Shown here: positions 48,962 to 59,949 of the stretch, in pieces
Position numbering within the stretch: the first letter of the stretch is position 1
How the letters are laid out: every line of letters starts with the position of its first letter
DNA from: Echinococcus granulosus
Taxonomy: Eukaryota; Platyhelminthes; Cestoda; Cyclophyllidea; Taeniidae
Reading direction: 5' to 3'
Length of the DNA: 64,000 nucleotides
Assembly (NCBI RefSeq): GCF_000524195.1
Contig: NW_020170445.1
Location: 373,422 to 437,421, forward strand
Notes under the pieces: generated by a model
What the model saw: only the letters and a program-made list of their open reading frames with translations
Told to the model about the DNA's origin: nothing
The model's database searches: none
Translations under genes and position numbers: made by a program

Positions 48962-50734
48962 CTATTAAACGAATCGCAATTTAACAACCTTAAATTGTAC
49001 GTCAATTTACAATCACATCTCAGCTTATTATAAGCACATTAATATACGATCCAATAATACATCCGATTGGCAATATAGGTGTTTCAAACACAAAAAGTAA
49101 AGCTTTTGTTGCCCTAATTGCCACACTGACAAGGTGGACAAGTCAGGGTGTTAAAAAGAACTAGAACATAAGAGGAATCCATCTATCCAGCACAATGAGT
49201 TGCGTTGGCTGAGAAGCATGGCAAAAATATTCTATTGGCATTCGAAAAAAAGTTGTCAAAAGTAGTGAAAAGCATATAAAAAAGAAAACATATGGCACTA
49301 AAAGAAAAATTGCAGTGCGAGGCTACCACATGGGCATGGGTGCTGTCCCATTCAACAGTGGCGAGATCAGACACCCATGTGAGGTGTGTCCACACTAACT
49401 GCCCTCACCTTCAATACGCGATTTGAGACGAGTCGGTGAGAGGTGCAAACAAATTCGTCTCCTCCCCATCTCCGGAACTCCACTGCGTCCACATTCGCGT
49501 ACACGCATGTTGAGGTCCAAGCATGCACAAATGTCCCTCCATCTAAAGCTACCCATTCATCTACAATCTGCAGCGCCCAAATAGGTCCGCGTCGCTTTCA
49601 CCCTCCAATTAATTCCGCACGATTAATTTCTTGCAAGCGCCATCTAACGAATGGGACATTCACCTCATCCTACTACCATCAGCAACACTTTTCCCACCAA
49701 AATATGCAAACGCAGCGCTAAGCTTTACTTAACGAAGATACTTCACTCACCTTTGTGTTTGGACTAAAAGGCACCGCGTTGTAAAGAGGAGAGGTGTTGT
49801 ACGGCACACCTGCTCCTTCCTTCTGTCCACTAAGTGGTCTTCTATATGGATCCTCTTCGTCCGACTTCTATAGCATGGGTGATAAATTAAGCTCGCTAAA
49901 TCGCATGCCAGTCAACTCTTGCATTACATTCGTCTAATCCCTACTCATTTCACATTTCCATGGCATTTCCACTCACAAATTTACCAGTCCTGGCAAACAG
50001 CTTTTGCATCACATTCGTTTTATCCTCATACCTTTTCTTCCAATACACCTTTTTTATTTCCTCGAATATCTACAGCGTCTTCCATGTTTGAGGTAAGCGT
50101 CAATCTCTCTCCTACGAATAAATCACATATCCACATGCTCGTAGCACTCTCAGACAAAAATTGCATATCTTAATGGATAAACATTTTACTATTTTTTAGT
50201 TAACGAGGTTAGTTTACTTGACGTTTTTAAAGTTTTTTTGCTTTCTAATTGCTTATTTCTGTTTTTTTACAGGAGTCGCAAGTACCAACCACTTCAATCA
50301 AGTTAGTCAAGTGGCATAAGTTATCAGTTTACATAAGTGTAGGTATTCCAAGTATCACTGTGGCAACACATTAACACTTGAGACTACAATAATTTTTAGT
50401 GCACATTTCGGCACCACACAATACACTTCATTCTTTAACGTGTATGTCTTACAGATGCTGCGTGGAGTACGCCTCCTTCAAGCACCACAATCCGCAGTGT
50501 CACTTCATTTTACTTCAGTCGCTTTAGCCGTGTCATCCTTCCTTTGCTTATTCACTGCTTTCGAGTGGAAAAGTGGGTAGCCGATTAATGATTTAATGGC
50601 TTCCCGTCAAGCAGGAAGGTGAATTGCCTATGCATGTGCATGCCGTTTGCAAGTAATCAACAACACTACGTCTGAAATCGTCTGAGAGGGGGACCACAAA
50701 CAATTCACATCCTAGTTGCTTAACCAGAAAATGA
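48962..50734. other. No recognisable gene
   Basis: Upstream region of copy C. No first exon could be identified. Frames at 49443-49721 and 49919-50173 (+) have no recognised relatives. Confidence 0.45.
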
Positions 50735-50945
50735 CAATAAAGACATCTCATCCAAACTCTGCATTTGCACAGACTTAACTTTCAACCTACGTATCAAGCT
50801 CTGTCTGTCATGCTTCGATGTCTTCCCCTTACGACTATTTTGCACCCATTTCCTGCCACCCAGTTTAACTACTAACCCTGTGACCACAACACAAATCCTG
50901 CGTTATTTAGCAATCATACAAAGTAGTTCATGTCTCAAACAAATT
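50735..50945 (+). repeat. Dispersed repeat R4, copy 1
   Basis: Very similar to 63744-63945, with about 150 bases almost the same: CTTAACTTTCAACCTACGTA, CTGTCTGTCATGCTT.GA, ATTTTGCACCCATTTCCTGC, ACCCAGTTTAACTAC.AACC and AGCAATCATACA.AGTAGTTC. It is much less diverged than R1-R3, so it is either younger or constrained. No coding frame is evident. Confidence 0.85.
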
Positions 50946-52549
50946 TGTGGGGCAAAATATGGAAATACGAAACACTAATACAGTTTATCAGCTGCAAGTA
51001 AACGCGGTTTGACAAGCACAGCGAAGGTCAATAGCAGCCAAATTAGGAAAAGCTATCGCAAACTGAGCACAAATACCCTTTCGGCTGCGGAGAATACCAT
51101 ATTTATTGCACCGATGGGATATATACGCATGACAAACAAAACTTTTTCAAATACTGGCCAGGTGTGAAGTTGAGATCTGATCACTTAATAAACAAGTCAA
51201 ACGTAACCATTCCGTAAGTAGAAAGCATATCAATGACAACTAAATTTTATAAGAATAGCATGCATAAAATTATTTTATTTGAAATATCATACCCCTGAAT
51301 TTCCTGCCCCGCCATCATTCCTGGCGGTATTTTCCAGGTTAGCCAAATCCCCAAAAATACCAGGCATCACCTCTTGATCTCTCCGTTGTGACATTGCTCT
51401 GCCTGAAACTCGCTCACAACCGGCGGAAGCAACGCTGAACCAGTGATTGCGAATGGAGTACGTGTTCTAGTAAGTACATATATTTGAGCTAATCTACTCA
51501 GTCAAACAAACCAAAATCTTCCAAAAAAGTAGATTTTTTTAATGCATGATCACATTAATGCACCTAACTTTAAATTGGTCAAAATAACCAACGCACAGAA
51601 CGATCGTTCTTTTATAACACGATGGAAATCCTAAGCACAAATATCGTTTTGAATGCACTGACTTGCAGTCATTTTCATTTCTGACTTAATAATTACGGCA
51701 AACACTTATGTCATAACACCAGAGGCACATCCCATGCATTATTTTGCCAAATCGCTTAAGAAATCCGTCTTACTTACTTCTTTGTCAAAGGCAAAATTGC
51801 ACAAGAATAAGATGGATAAGAAGACCAGATAAAAATGTGACATTTGAATTCGCAAAGGAATAAATATACGATGAAAAATGAGTCGTTAGCAAAATTCTAA
51901 AGCATCTAATAAATACTTGAAAATTTAAGTGATCGGAGTGAGCCTACACTGGTTCACCACAGCCTGCTCACACATTTGTCTAATTTTCTCGCGTATTTTG
52001 CTCTATTTATGCCTTATGTAGTAGTCCTTGAGGCATCTCCCAAAACCAACTCTTTTCTTACTTTCTCTGAATTGTCTATTTGCATTATTCATCGCGTGTT
52101 TTTCAAGCATCCGTATTTCCACTTCCACGTTATCGTATGAATTTCAGTTGCTCGAATTCCTGCTTCTCCTTCCTGCTTCGCACCTCACATGGGCGTACAG
52201 TGCACACAATTACCCATTTAGCAAACACCCTTTCATCTATCTGCCCGACCTGCATTTGTCTACCCATTCATCCATCAATCTACTCAATGATGTCCATATC
52301 CAATTCACCAGTGCATGGGGTCCAAACCAGGAGTGCTGGGAATAGTGATGTCAGAGGTAACGATAATCGGAGTTTTTTTGGCCATTCACAGCTGAGTAGT
52401 GGAAGCGGTTTGAGGAAGAGCTAAGTCTAGCTGGAACAGGCCAGTCTTGCCCTAAGCAACTTCTCTCCACAAAACAATCACCACAGAATCATTCCCAATT
52501 CACTCCTCTTTAGCATCTCTGTCTCGGTCCCAAATCAGTCAGCGAAGGA
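50946..52549. other. No recognisable gene
   Basis: Frames at 52028-52345 and 52080-52424 (+) overlap each other and have no recognised relatives. No shared repeat recognised. Confidence 0.45.
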
Positions 52550-53005
52550 ATGCAATACACCAATCTAGATGTGGAAAACTTTGATGTCACATTTGCAATG
52601 AATGTGATGCGAGAATTATCACAGTTAACCGCTGTGACTGCGAAGGTGGAAGGATACGCAACCTCAGTCTGCATTGGTATTAATATTTCTCGTGGGGTCT
52701 ATGGAGGAAAGCTGGAACTCGATGCTCATCATATCGTCAATATATTGGCAAAGTGGAGTTCTGGGGAATCCGCCATATTTGATGGCATCATGCAGTGCTC
52801 TAAGTTATCAACCAAGGTGCGGGTGGCCTTGCTAATAGTAAGAGGGTTGGGTGTAAGGACGAGGTGGATGTCCAAAGTGTGTACAACAAATGAAACAGTG
52901 GAAAATGGAGAACACGTGTCATTCTCTCTAACGACATGTGATTCGCATGTGTGCTGCCCCAGACGCTCTCCAACACAGATCTTCACCTCTGGCAGTCATG
53001 AGTAG
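52550..53005 (+). CDS. Unidentified ORF, 151 residues
   Basis: ATG-started frame of 151 codons, among the longest in the window after ALG10 and the aquaporin. The N-terminal 110 residues (with LSQLTAVTAKVEGYATS and ELDAHHIVNILAKW) have ordinary composition; the C-terminus is Cys/Ser-rich. There is no signal peptide and no known motif. It ends where repeat R1 copy 6 begins. It could be a fragment of a transposon protein or chance. I do not recognise it. Confidence 0.25.
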   Translation: MQYTNLDVENFDVTFAMNVMRELSQLTAVTAKVEGYATSVCIGINISRGVYGGKLELDAHHIVNILAKWSSGESAIFDGIMQCSKLSTKVRVALLIVRGLGVRTRWMSKVCTTNETVENGEHVSFSLTTCDSHVCCPRRSPTQIFTSGSHE

Positions 53006-53029
53006 TCGAATAAGCTGATATCAATAACC

Positions 53030-53850
53030 AGAAACGCAGTTGTCTTGACTCGTCTGTCCACCGCAATGGCATATGCGAGGTGTCGCTTTACACCACTTCA
53101 CTGCTACATCAGGCATGGATGACGGAGCACGATGGCGACTGTCAATGCTGTGTGGAGGGTGTTGAATTGTAAACTGCCATCAAGTCGATGAGTCAAGACA
53201 AATGCACAACAATGACCACAATCGACTTGTGATAATTTTGCACTTGAAGGGGTGAGGTCTGAACACCGAGGGTGGGATTGTGTTCACTAGCAACCACTTC
53301 TCAATTTGTGGTTGTAGTTGAAGACTGGAATAGCATTTTGCCAAATTACACAACAATTGCGTCCACTCAGACAGAAGAGGAATTTGGATGCCGCAGTCTG
53401 CGCCCAAAACTCCCGTCATACTAGTCAAAAAATGTAGTATGAGGTACGCGATTCACTTAGAAGTAATAATTATTGCATGCTGTCAGTTGGACGGGATCCA
53501 AAGTTGATTATTGTTAAGTAGCTGGGACGTCCAATCCTTCTACTCTACTGCCACCGCATAGAAATACGTCCTGCACTACCATATTTTTCGTCAATCCCTT
53601 AGTAGTCACTTGAGATCGGGTATCACTGATGCAGTTGAGACAGCTAACTCCTTCCTTCTTCCCTCTGACGGTGTCAACACGTACGATACATAAAATCTCG
53701 AAGGATGATCAATCAATCCGTGGTTTGAGGTAGGTCACTTAATTGTTTTGCCGTCAAAGAACCTTCAGCTGTACGAACCCGCTTCGAATAACCCGCTTTT
53801 TCCATGACTCTTATCATAAGACCACAGCCAAATAAGGGTTTGCATTGTGC
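53030..53850 (+). repeat. Dispersed repeat R1, copy 6 (plus)
   Basis: Plus-oriented R1 with TTGTCTTGACTCGTCTGTCCAC and GGATGACGGAGCACGATGGCGAC, then CGACTTGTGATAATTTTGCA.TTGAAGGGGTGAGG, ATTTTGCCAAATTACACAACA, GACGGTGTCAACAC and ACCTTCAGCTGTACGAACCC. It ends at the same kind of sequence as copy 4 (38350-38410). Confidence 0.72.
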
Positions 53851-54879
53851 GTTTCTAATGCACCTCCTCAACTGACTCCCTCCTCTTCACTATGTCGTTG
53901 GCCCAGTTGTGTGATTTGACTTTGGCTATCTTCGCAAAGTGGGATGAATTCGGAGAAGTCAAATGGGTGTTTGCTGGTGGTGGAGGGGTAACTGCCATAC
54001 TGCCCGCTCTTTTAAGTAGGTAGCTCATCCTTCGAATTGCGCGGTTTGAAAAGGGTGTCTCACTCAAAGAGATGAGTCAATGAGACTTTCACAGGTCCAC
54101 CTTATGACTGAGTCATGATGCCAGCTCCTAACCCTGGCACACGTCATGCCCGTTCCAACACGCATACGTCTCAGTTGTCATATTTCCTTTATCCGTTGAC
54201 TTACAGTGTTACACCTTTACCTTCTCCATTTCCCTCTTTATCCTGCTAAGCGAGCGAGAAAAGCGGAAGCTTCATTCCCTCAAGGGAGTGCTTACAACTA
54301 CCAACGAATTGACCAGGCCTGTGAGTCTATAATTTGGCGCTCTGTGAGGCGCGAAAAGACCAGAACAGCCAAGGTGGTATGGGTGGTCAGCAAGAAATCA
54401 AAGCCACGTGCACCTTCAGAAATCCACCATATGCCTCCTACAAATGAATAAGACGTCAAGAATTCTCAATTCTTGTTTGTAAGGTGGAGATGAATAGTCT
54501 TCTGCTCCTTTGAAATGTCCACTCTTTTCCAGTGTTTGGCGTTATAGAGTTAACTAAGGGCGATTCTATCAAATTTTCTCCATTATTGGCTCCATCTTCC
54601 ATTGGAAAAAGGCTAGAATTCGTGCAAATATACAGTTAAACTAGTAATTCGACTGGTTAAACAAATGAAACTTGTACAGTATGTCACAGCAAAATGTGGA
54701 GGATTTGCTTGTGCAACAGAAGGAAGCTTGGTCTTAGTTTTCTATCGGTACAGACTGTACAGACTGGAATCTCGCATGCAGTGGCACCATTAGCGACGCT
54801 TCAGTGGCTCTGTGGTTGCAATGTAGTGCAAGGGAACGTAAAGGTCCAGTACAAATAGATGCTTGATTGTGGTTCCTGC
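53851..54879. other. No firm gene; ORF 54206-54451
   Basis: The plus-strand frame 54206-54451 encodes a basic stretch (includes YNYQRIDQACESIIW and VVWVVSKKSKPRAPSE) and ends TGA. No family recognised and the start is not ATG, so it is left undecided. Confidence 0.25.
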
Positions 54880-55085
54880 ATTGAGTGAGTACGTAGGGGC
54901 TGAATTTAATGTTGCGTCTGCACTAGTGGAGCTAACCTCTTCATGGGGTTAAATCACCAGTGCAATTTGGTGCTTGGTCCTACTTGGCAGTCACACAGAC
55001 GCATACAACTACAACGGTTTTCACAAAACACTGTATGCTACCCTTCCACATAGGTAAGTTCTCTTTGGCACCTTCAAGGGAGCAA
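54880..55085 (+). repeat. Dispersed repeat R2, copy 3 (plus)
   Basis: Block order as at 28730-28860 (CACTAGTGGAGCTAA, AAATCACCAGTGCAATTTGGT.CTT, CACACAGACGCAT). It lies downstream of R1 copy 6 in the same orientation. Confidence 0.5.
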
Positions 55086-55599
55086 GTTTTACCAGGCATT
55101 CAATGTAGCCCACGGGGGTACAGCATTACAGTGGCAATGAGTGATGGATGGTTCAACTTACTCTTAAAACCTACTTAACTATGTACGTTCTCATCCATCT
55201 TTCTTGGCGCATAATTCTCGAAGTGTATGCTCCGTTGACAGCTTGTGAAAGGAGGAGCACATTTTTTAACTACCTGATTTTGTTTTCGCTACCACGAGAC
55301 AAGTGTTGCGGAAAAGGGCAGGAGGTGTAAGTATCGGATCTGCCTTGAGAACTCCTCCTAGTAAATAGGATGACACCACCAGTGGGTGTAAAAATGAAGA
55401 GCCATGACTGCCTGAACGATGGATGACGACTAAAGAGGAAATGACAAATCCTGTGATTAAGGTTGCCATCCTTCGAAGCAGCTGCTAAGTAGAAGGCTTG
55501 CAGTGCCCGAAGTGATGCAAATCATGAGGATATAAGTCACGCACTACCATAAATGCTCAGTAGTACCATTTGAAACCAACGACTGTATCAGCACGCGCA
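55086..55599. other. No recognisable gene
   Basis: Short frames on both strands without family matches. Confidence 0.4.
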
Positions 55600-56070
55600 A
55601 CCATCGAATAGGATGGAGGGCAAATAAACACGTCAGATGGAAGACGTATCCTTAAGGCGTAAACCACTATATTCGAACTCACCTTTTGATGAAGTGGATG
55701 TAACCGGTGTGCAAATATGGAAAAATCTAATTTCACCCCTCACCCACAGTAACAACTTGAAGCGCACTTGGTGCTAAAAACGGGTGCTACGTGAGGGGTT
55801 CAGTGCTCCATCCTTCATTAGCAAATCCACCACAGGTGGGTTATTGCAATCATTTGCTTTCGCCTTAGCACAACAACTCGATCTCCGGTGTTACTATAGC
55901 AATCTCCATGCAGCATTGACTGTCGTCACTGTATTCCGTCGACCATTCCTGCAATTCTACAGGAGCTGATTATGAACAATTTACCTAGGCCATTTAAGTA
56001 GAGAGGTATACCGAGACGCTTACGACTCACAACGTCGGTCTGATCGACGTCAAAGGAGACAGTGACACGC
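55600..56070 (-). repeat. Dispersed repeat R1, copy 7 (minus)
   Basis: Reverse-oriented R1: ACACGTCAGATGGAAGACG near 55628, CAATCTCCATGCAGCATTGACTGTCGTCACTGTATTCCGTC near 55900, GGCCATTTAAGTAGAGAGGTA near 55990 and GATCGACGTCAAAGGAGACAGTGACA near 56037. The frame 55784-55969 is repeat-derived. Confidence 0.72.
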
Positions 56071-56769
56071 TCGAAATGGGAAATGGCCCACCACCCTTCA
56101 CAATGTGCTAACTAATGTGACTTCGTTCCAAGCCATTTGGATTCCGGCAATTGGCCTCAATGTTTCTGAATGCCTGTTTTTCCGAAGACCTCAAGCAAAT
56201 TGTTGTTCAAGCCTCACTAAACAAGCTAAGCTCTAAATAGCAGGGACGTAAAAGATTTAGGGCAGGACGAAGGAGTAATTTAGTTTTGGCCCTCAAAAAC
56301 ATGCTTGGTGATGTAGAAGAAAGAGACAGACATAAATGCGAGACGAGTTGATGTGAGCCCAATAAACGATTGACATGCTCATTTGAACTGCCATGTGTCT
56401 GGTAAATGCTGTATACCATTGCCATGTCATATTTTGGCACCCGCATCTCACATGCTGCTTTGTCTTTTTCATTCGCATTAATTCGTTTTGAACCATTGCT
56501 AGCTGCCTGTGTATATGAATGCAGCGTACTACTCTCGTTGTTGGTTTAACCCTCGATTGTGTTTCAGCTGGCACTCAAGACTCTGCAATTGCACTTTTGC
56601 TGAAATCATGGCATCCGGCCATGACAGCCACGTCTAGTCCATCTGCATGTCGGCAACTCTATCTCTCCTCTAGCATTGCGACTTCTTTCGAATTGAGGGA
56701 GGACCTTGTTAGCTGTAAAGACACCCTAGTACCGCGTGCTTGCATAAACCATCCTCTCGCCTTGACTGG
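56071..56769. other. No recognisable gene
   Basis: The 137-residue frame 56519-56932 (+) begins with ATG here but its second half is repeat R3, whose other copies have no open frame, so it is unlikely to be a gene. Confidence 0.45.
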
Positions 56770-56890
56770 AGGTCCTAATGTGGCGAATGGAGTACCCACG
56801 GTGTGTGTCGAATCTCGTGGTAGTAGGCAGTTAGTTAATGCAGTGCTCACGTCACAATATCCATTCTTCTACATTGCACTGGAGCAATGC
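56770..56890 (+). repeat. Dispersed repeat R3
   Basis: Shares GCGAATGGA.(T/A)ACCC.C.G(T)GTG, TCTCGTGG.A.T.GGCAGT.AGTTA and CTCAC.T.ACAATATCCA.TCTTCTACATT with 59385-59500, and more weakly with 41940-42060 and 63025-63140. Confidence 0.7.
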
Positions 56891-58184
56891 ACACCCAGTC
56901 AAAACGCCACGACACTACTTGTCGATACCTAAGAGTTGACAGGTGGGCATTCAGGTGAATCCACATCTCACAGTGAGGCAGAAAAACAAAACGTTTGCGC
57001 TTGTCCTTGTGTACGATAGAAGGTCTGCACACAAATACTACGATTCATTTGAAAAATGTCCATATTCTCAACCTGGCAACTGTCATTGTGTCCACATCTT
57101 CAGGTGGCATTTTCAGCTTATTCAAATCGCCCAAATTATCAAACATTGCCCTCATGGCCATCATGTGGAACAGCAGGCATTCAGCTAAAACGCCCTTTGA
57201 ACAATGAACAAGAGTGATGTGCGTGATTTCAGATGGGACTAATCCCTCTCCTCCTATCCAAATTATCTCATTTTAACCTTGCGTTTATCAAAGCCATGAT
57301 GGTATGCCTAACTCTCGGTTTTGGTTTGGGTGGCATCTAAGACCTTGGCATTGTGCATGCACTGAGCCTCATGGCCTCCGAGGCACGTCAGTTGACACTC
57401 AGTCCTTCCGTGAGAAGGCAACGCACCATCATTTTTGTTCTATGACTTCTTTTGTCTTTGGTAACAATTCAAAGTGCTAAACAACTACTTGAGCATGTGA
57501 CCATTGCGTAATGTTTTTGTGATGTATGTAAAGGAACTCCCTCGGATTGTTCCTGACATATGACCTCCTTAATTTCCTTGTGAGACGTGAGTGCCAGTGC
57601 CAATTTATAGCATTCATACAAATGTTTAATAAGTTTTCACTCCTTCCATAAGGCCAAATTTGCAGAAGTTAAATTAGAAAGACACAAACAGACACCTTTG
57701 AACTCCATCCGACTCCGTGACGATGCCAAGGAACGCATCTTACCCAGAATGCACTTTTCATATCCGACATTGTTGAACTCGCACTGAAAGGTAAAGGCAA
57801 CTTCCCACGCATCCTTTGTTGTGGTGAGATTAAGACTTCAAAACTTCTTACTTGTTAAAAGCATTCTGGATGTTTACTGGAAAGGGACGTGAACTCTCAA
57901 GATGTAGCTATTATTACTTTGCATTATTGGGCAGATTGGTTTAAACACATGCTTTGCCTTATTAACACCAACAGGTGTGCTCACTTGTGCAGGTGCGAAT
58001 GCATCGGTCTAGGGCGTGTTTCAGGTAATAAACAGCTAGCACAAGTGATGGATTGGAAGGAGGTGTTTGACGATTGGGATGTATTGAATAAGTAGAGGAC
58101 GCTCCACAAAACTGCTTGTCATCTTGCATGACTGAATATATACCACCTTATTCGAATAGGGAAATGGCTTTCGTGAGGTAACCA
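56891..58184. other. No recognisable gene
   Basis: Overlapping frames at 56943-57207 have no recognised relatives. Nothing else identified. Confidence 0.45.
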
Positions 58185-58662
58185 ATATGAGGTAACACTG
58201 ACTACTTATGGAAGGTGCAGCAACGATTGTCGGATAGGAAGGGAGGATGCTGCATGGCAAAGAAATGAAGCAATGCCATCACCAAGTAAGGAATTGGATG
58301 ACTGAGACTAAGGACAGGCTTCCTAAGCCAAATGAGGTGATGTAGAGGAAGCGAAGCGAAGGAAGGAGAGGTATGTGAGGAGACTGCAGAAGTCGTAGAA
58401 ATATAGACTTCAGGGACATGAAAGTCGGGTTTGTGGGCATGACGATCGCCGTGGAGGATACCTCTCTGGATGGGACAATTACGAGGGTCGAAAAGAGAAC
58501 AGTAGTGGTAGTGTGATGAGGAGTGTCTGGCAGAGCCTCCTTGCAACATGCAGTGGAAGTATCGAAGGGGTGTTTGATCCGATTAATAGAGCGTAGCAGG
58601 GCAGTAGTGTGAAAGAGAGCTGAGTAGACGCTGGTGGTTCAATGGCCTCTTGGCCAATCGTT
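58185..58662 (-). pseudogene. ALG10 pseudogene copy 2 (3' fragment)
   Basis: Minus-strand ALG10-derived sequence starting, like copy 1, at the codons for IGQEA. Broken frames read HGDRHAHKPDFHVPE (gene: GDRSAHKPTLHVPQ) and FLSDNRCCTFHK (gene: LLADNRHYTFYL). It shares the junction after the ..TTCCAT..GT.GTCAGTGTTACC sequence with copy 1, then loses recognisable ALG10 sequence. The start of the gene is missing, as in copy 1. Confidence 0.88.
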
Positions 58663-58689
58663 GTGACACTTTGTCCTCCTTTTCCACGC

Positions 58690-59130
58690 AAAATTCATTG
58701 CAGACCAGTCTTTGTCAGCGGTGCTAAATGAAATTGACCTTACGGGATTGTTAACGTTTAGAATCATCAGGGAATGTTTGGTGAGTAGAGAGTTAATTTC
58801 TGCTTTAATGACGACCATAAGAGATTTCTGCATTCGCGTGTGCCTTCCGGGTGAGACCATTTGTTAACTTACACCGGTGACTTCCCCAGATGGAGTGAGT
58901 GGAACAGGTCCCTGTAATGCTCAAGACCAGACGACCCCATCTAAGCTTTCGATGTGTCAGCCAGGCTTCTATGGCCTACTCGAAACTAGTAGGAGGGAAT
59001 GGTCCCAATGTTAAATGCCTCATTTCTATGTAGGTGGTGCATTAAATTTCCTTCTCAAAATGCTCGCTATCTAGTCACAAATGTGCTTCACCTCCTATCA
59101 ATTCATGTCGCAGATGCTGCTTTAATTTCT
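58690..59130 (-). repeat. R2-containing segment beside ALG10 pseudogene 2
   Basis: Counterpart of 39740-40190, joined to the ALG10 fragment at the same point (after the TTGGCCAATCG at 58650-58660). Unlike unit C, no R1 copy follows. Confidence 0.75.
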
Positions 59131-59229
59131 CAACATTAGGTAAATAAATAGAGAAAATCATGTCAAGTACAACTGACAGCGTTTACCATGTACCGCTTTC
59201 CAGTAACTACTGCTTCAGCACCACCAATA

Positions 59230-59900
59230 GGGAATAAATTGAAAGGTAGGTAGACTGTCATCAACTGATGCAAACGAGTGTGGGTACGTGTATGTGTATG
59301 TGCATGCGTATGCTTCACGGCTACGGTGAGATTCGACACCCGATTAGTGTGCATTTCAATAAATTATCCACTTGCTTCGATTCAGACTCCAAAAATAGCG
59401 AATGGAACACCCGAGGTGCGTGTCTAGTCTCGTGGCATTTGGCAGTCAGTTAGTACATCGCTCACCTTACAATATCCACTCTTCTACATTCCACTGAGTC
59501 GACATACTTTCCTTCTACTCGATGATGCACAAAAGCCGAGAAGGGATGAACCAAGCAACACAGTGGCCCATAATCAGGCAGAAATACATAGCCTGTCGGT
59601 GTGTGCATGCATTATATTTGGTAACACACCACTGATCTTTTACTTCAATTTCACAATTACATGCTTGATGATCATGATCTTGCAATTTGCCCGGACAGTG
59701 TATTCCAGCTTATCAAATGCTTCTAAGCAATCACACGTCGATTTTTGTCTAAAAGCATTGCAACCTGCACTGAGATTAGGATTGCGAATGGTGGACGGGA
59801 ATTCGGATGCACACAGATTTACACCAGCCAACTCAGTTTGACAAAATGCCGATCGTATTGGGTAAATCAATTCTGCGAGTATTCTTAATTGCACTGATGC
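59230..59900. repeat. Duplicated segment shared with 41640-42480 (contains R3)
   Basis: Counterpart of 41640-42480 in unit D. R3 lies at 59385-59500. A GT-rich tract with alternating GTGT, GTAT and GCAT lies at 59278-59312. The frames 59563-59841 (+) and 59640-59894 (-) are not conserved in the other copy. Confidence 0.75.
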
Positions 59901-59949
59901 ACCTTATTTGAAGTTGGTCCATATGGAAACACACGTCGTTGCAAAGGCT

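Noticed and set aside
20000..56000. Recurring repeats considered as a CRISPR array
   Set aside because: Copies are hundreds of bases long, irregularly spaced, on both strands and diverged, in a eukaryotic context.
56519..56932. 137-residue ORF on the plus strand
   Set aside because: Its second half is repeat R3, whose other copies are not open in this frame.
59278..59312. His/Thr-rich minus-strand frame over a GT tract
   Set aside because: Product of the alternating GT-rich low-complexity sequence.
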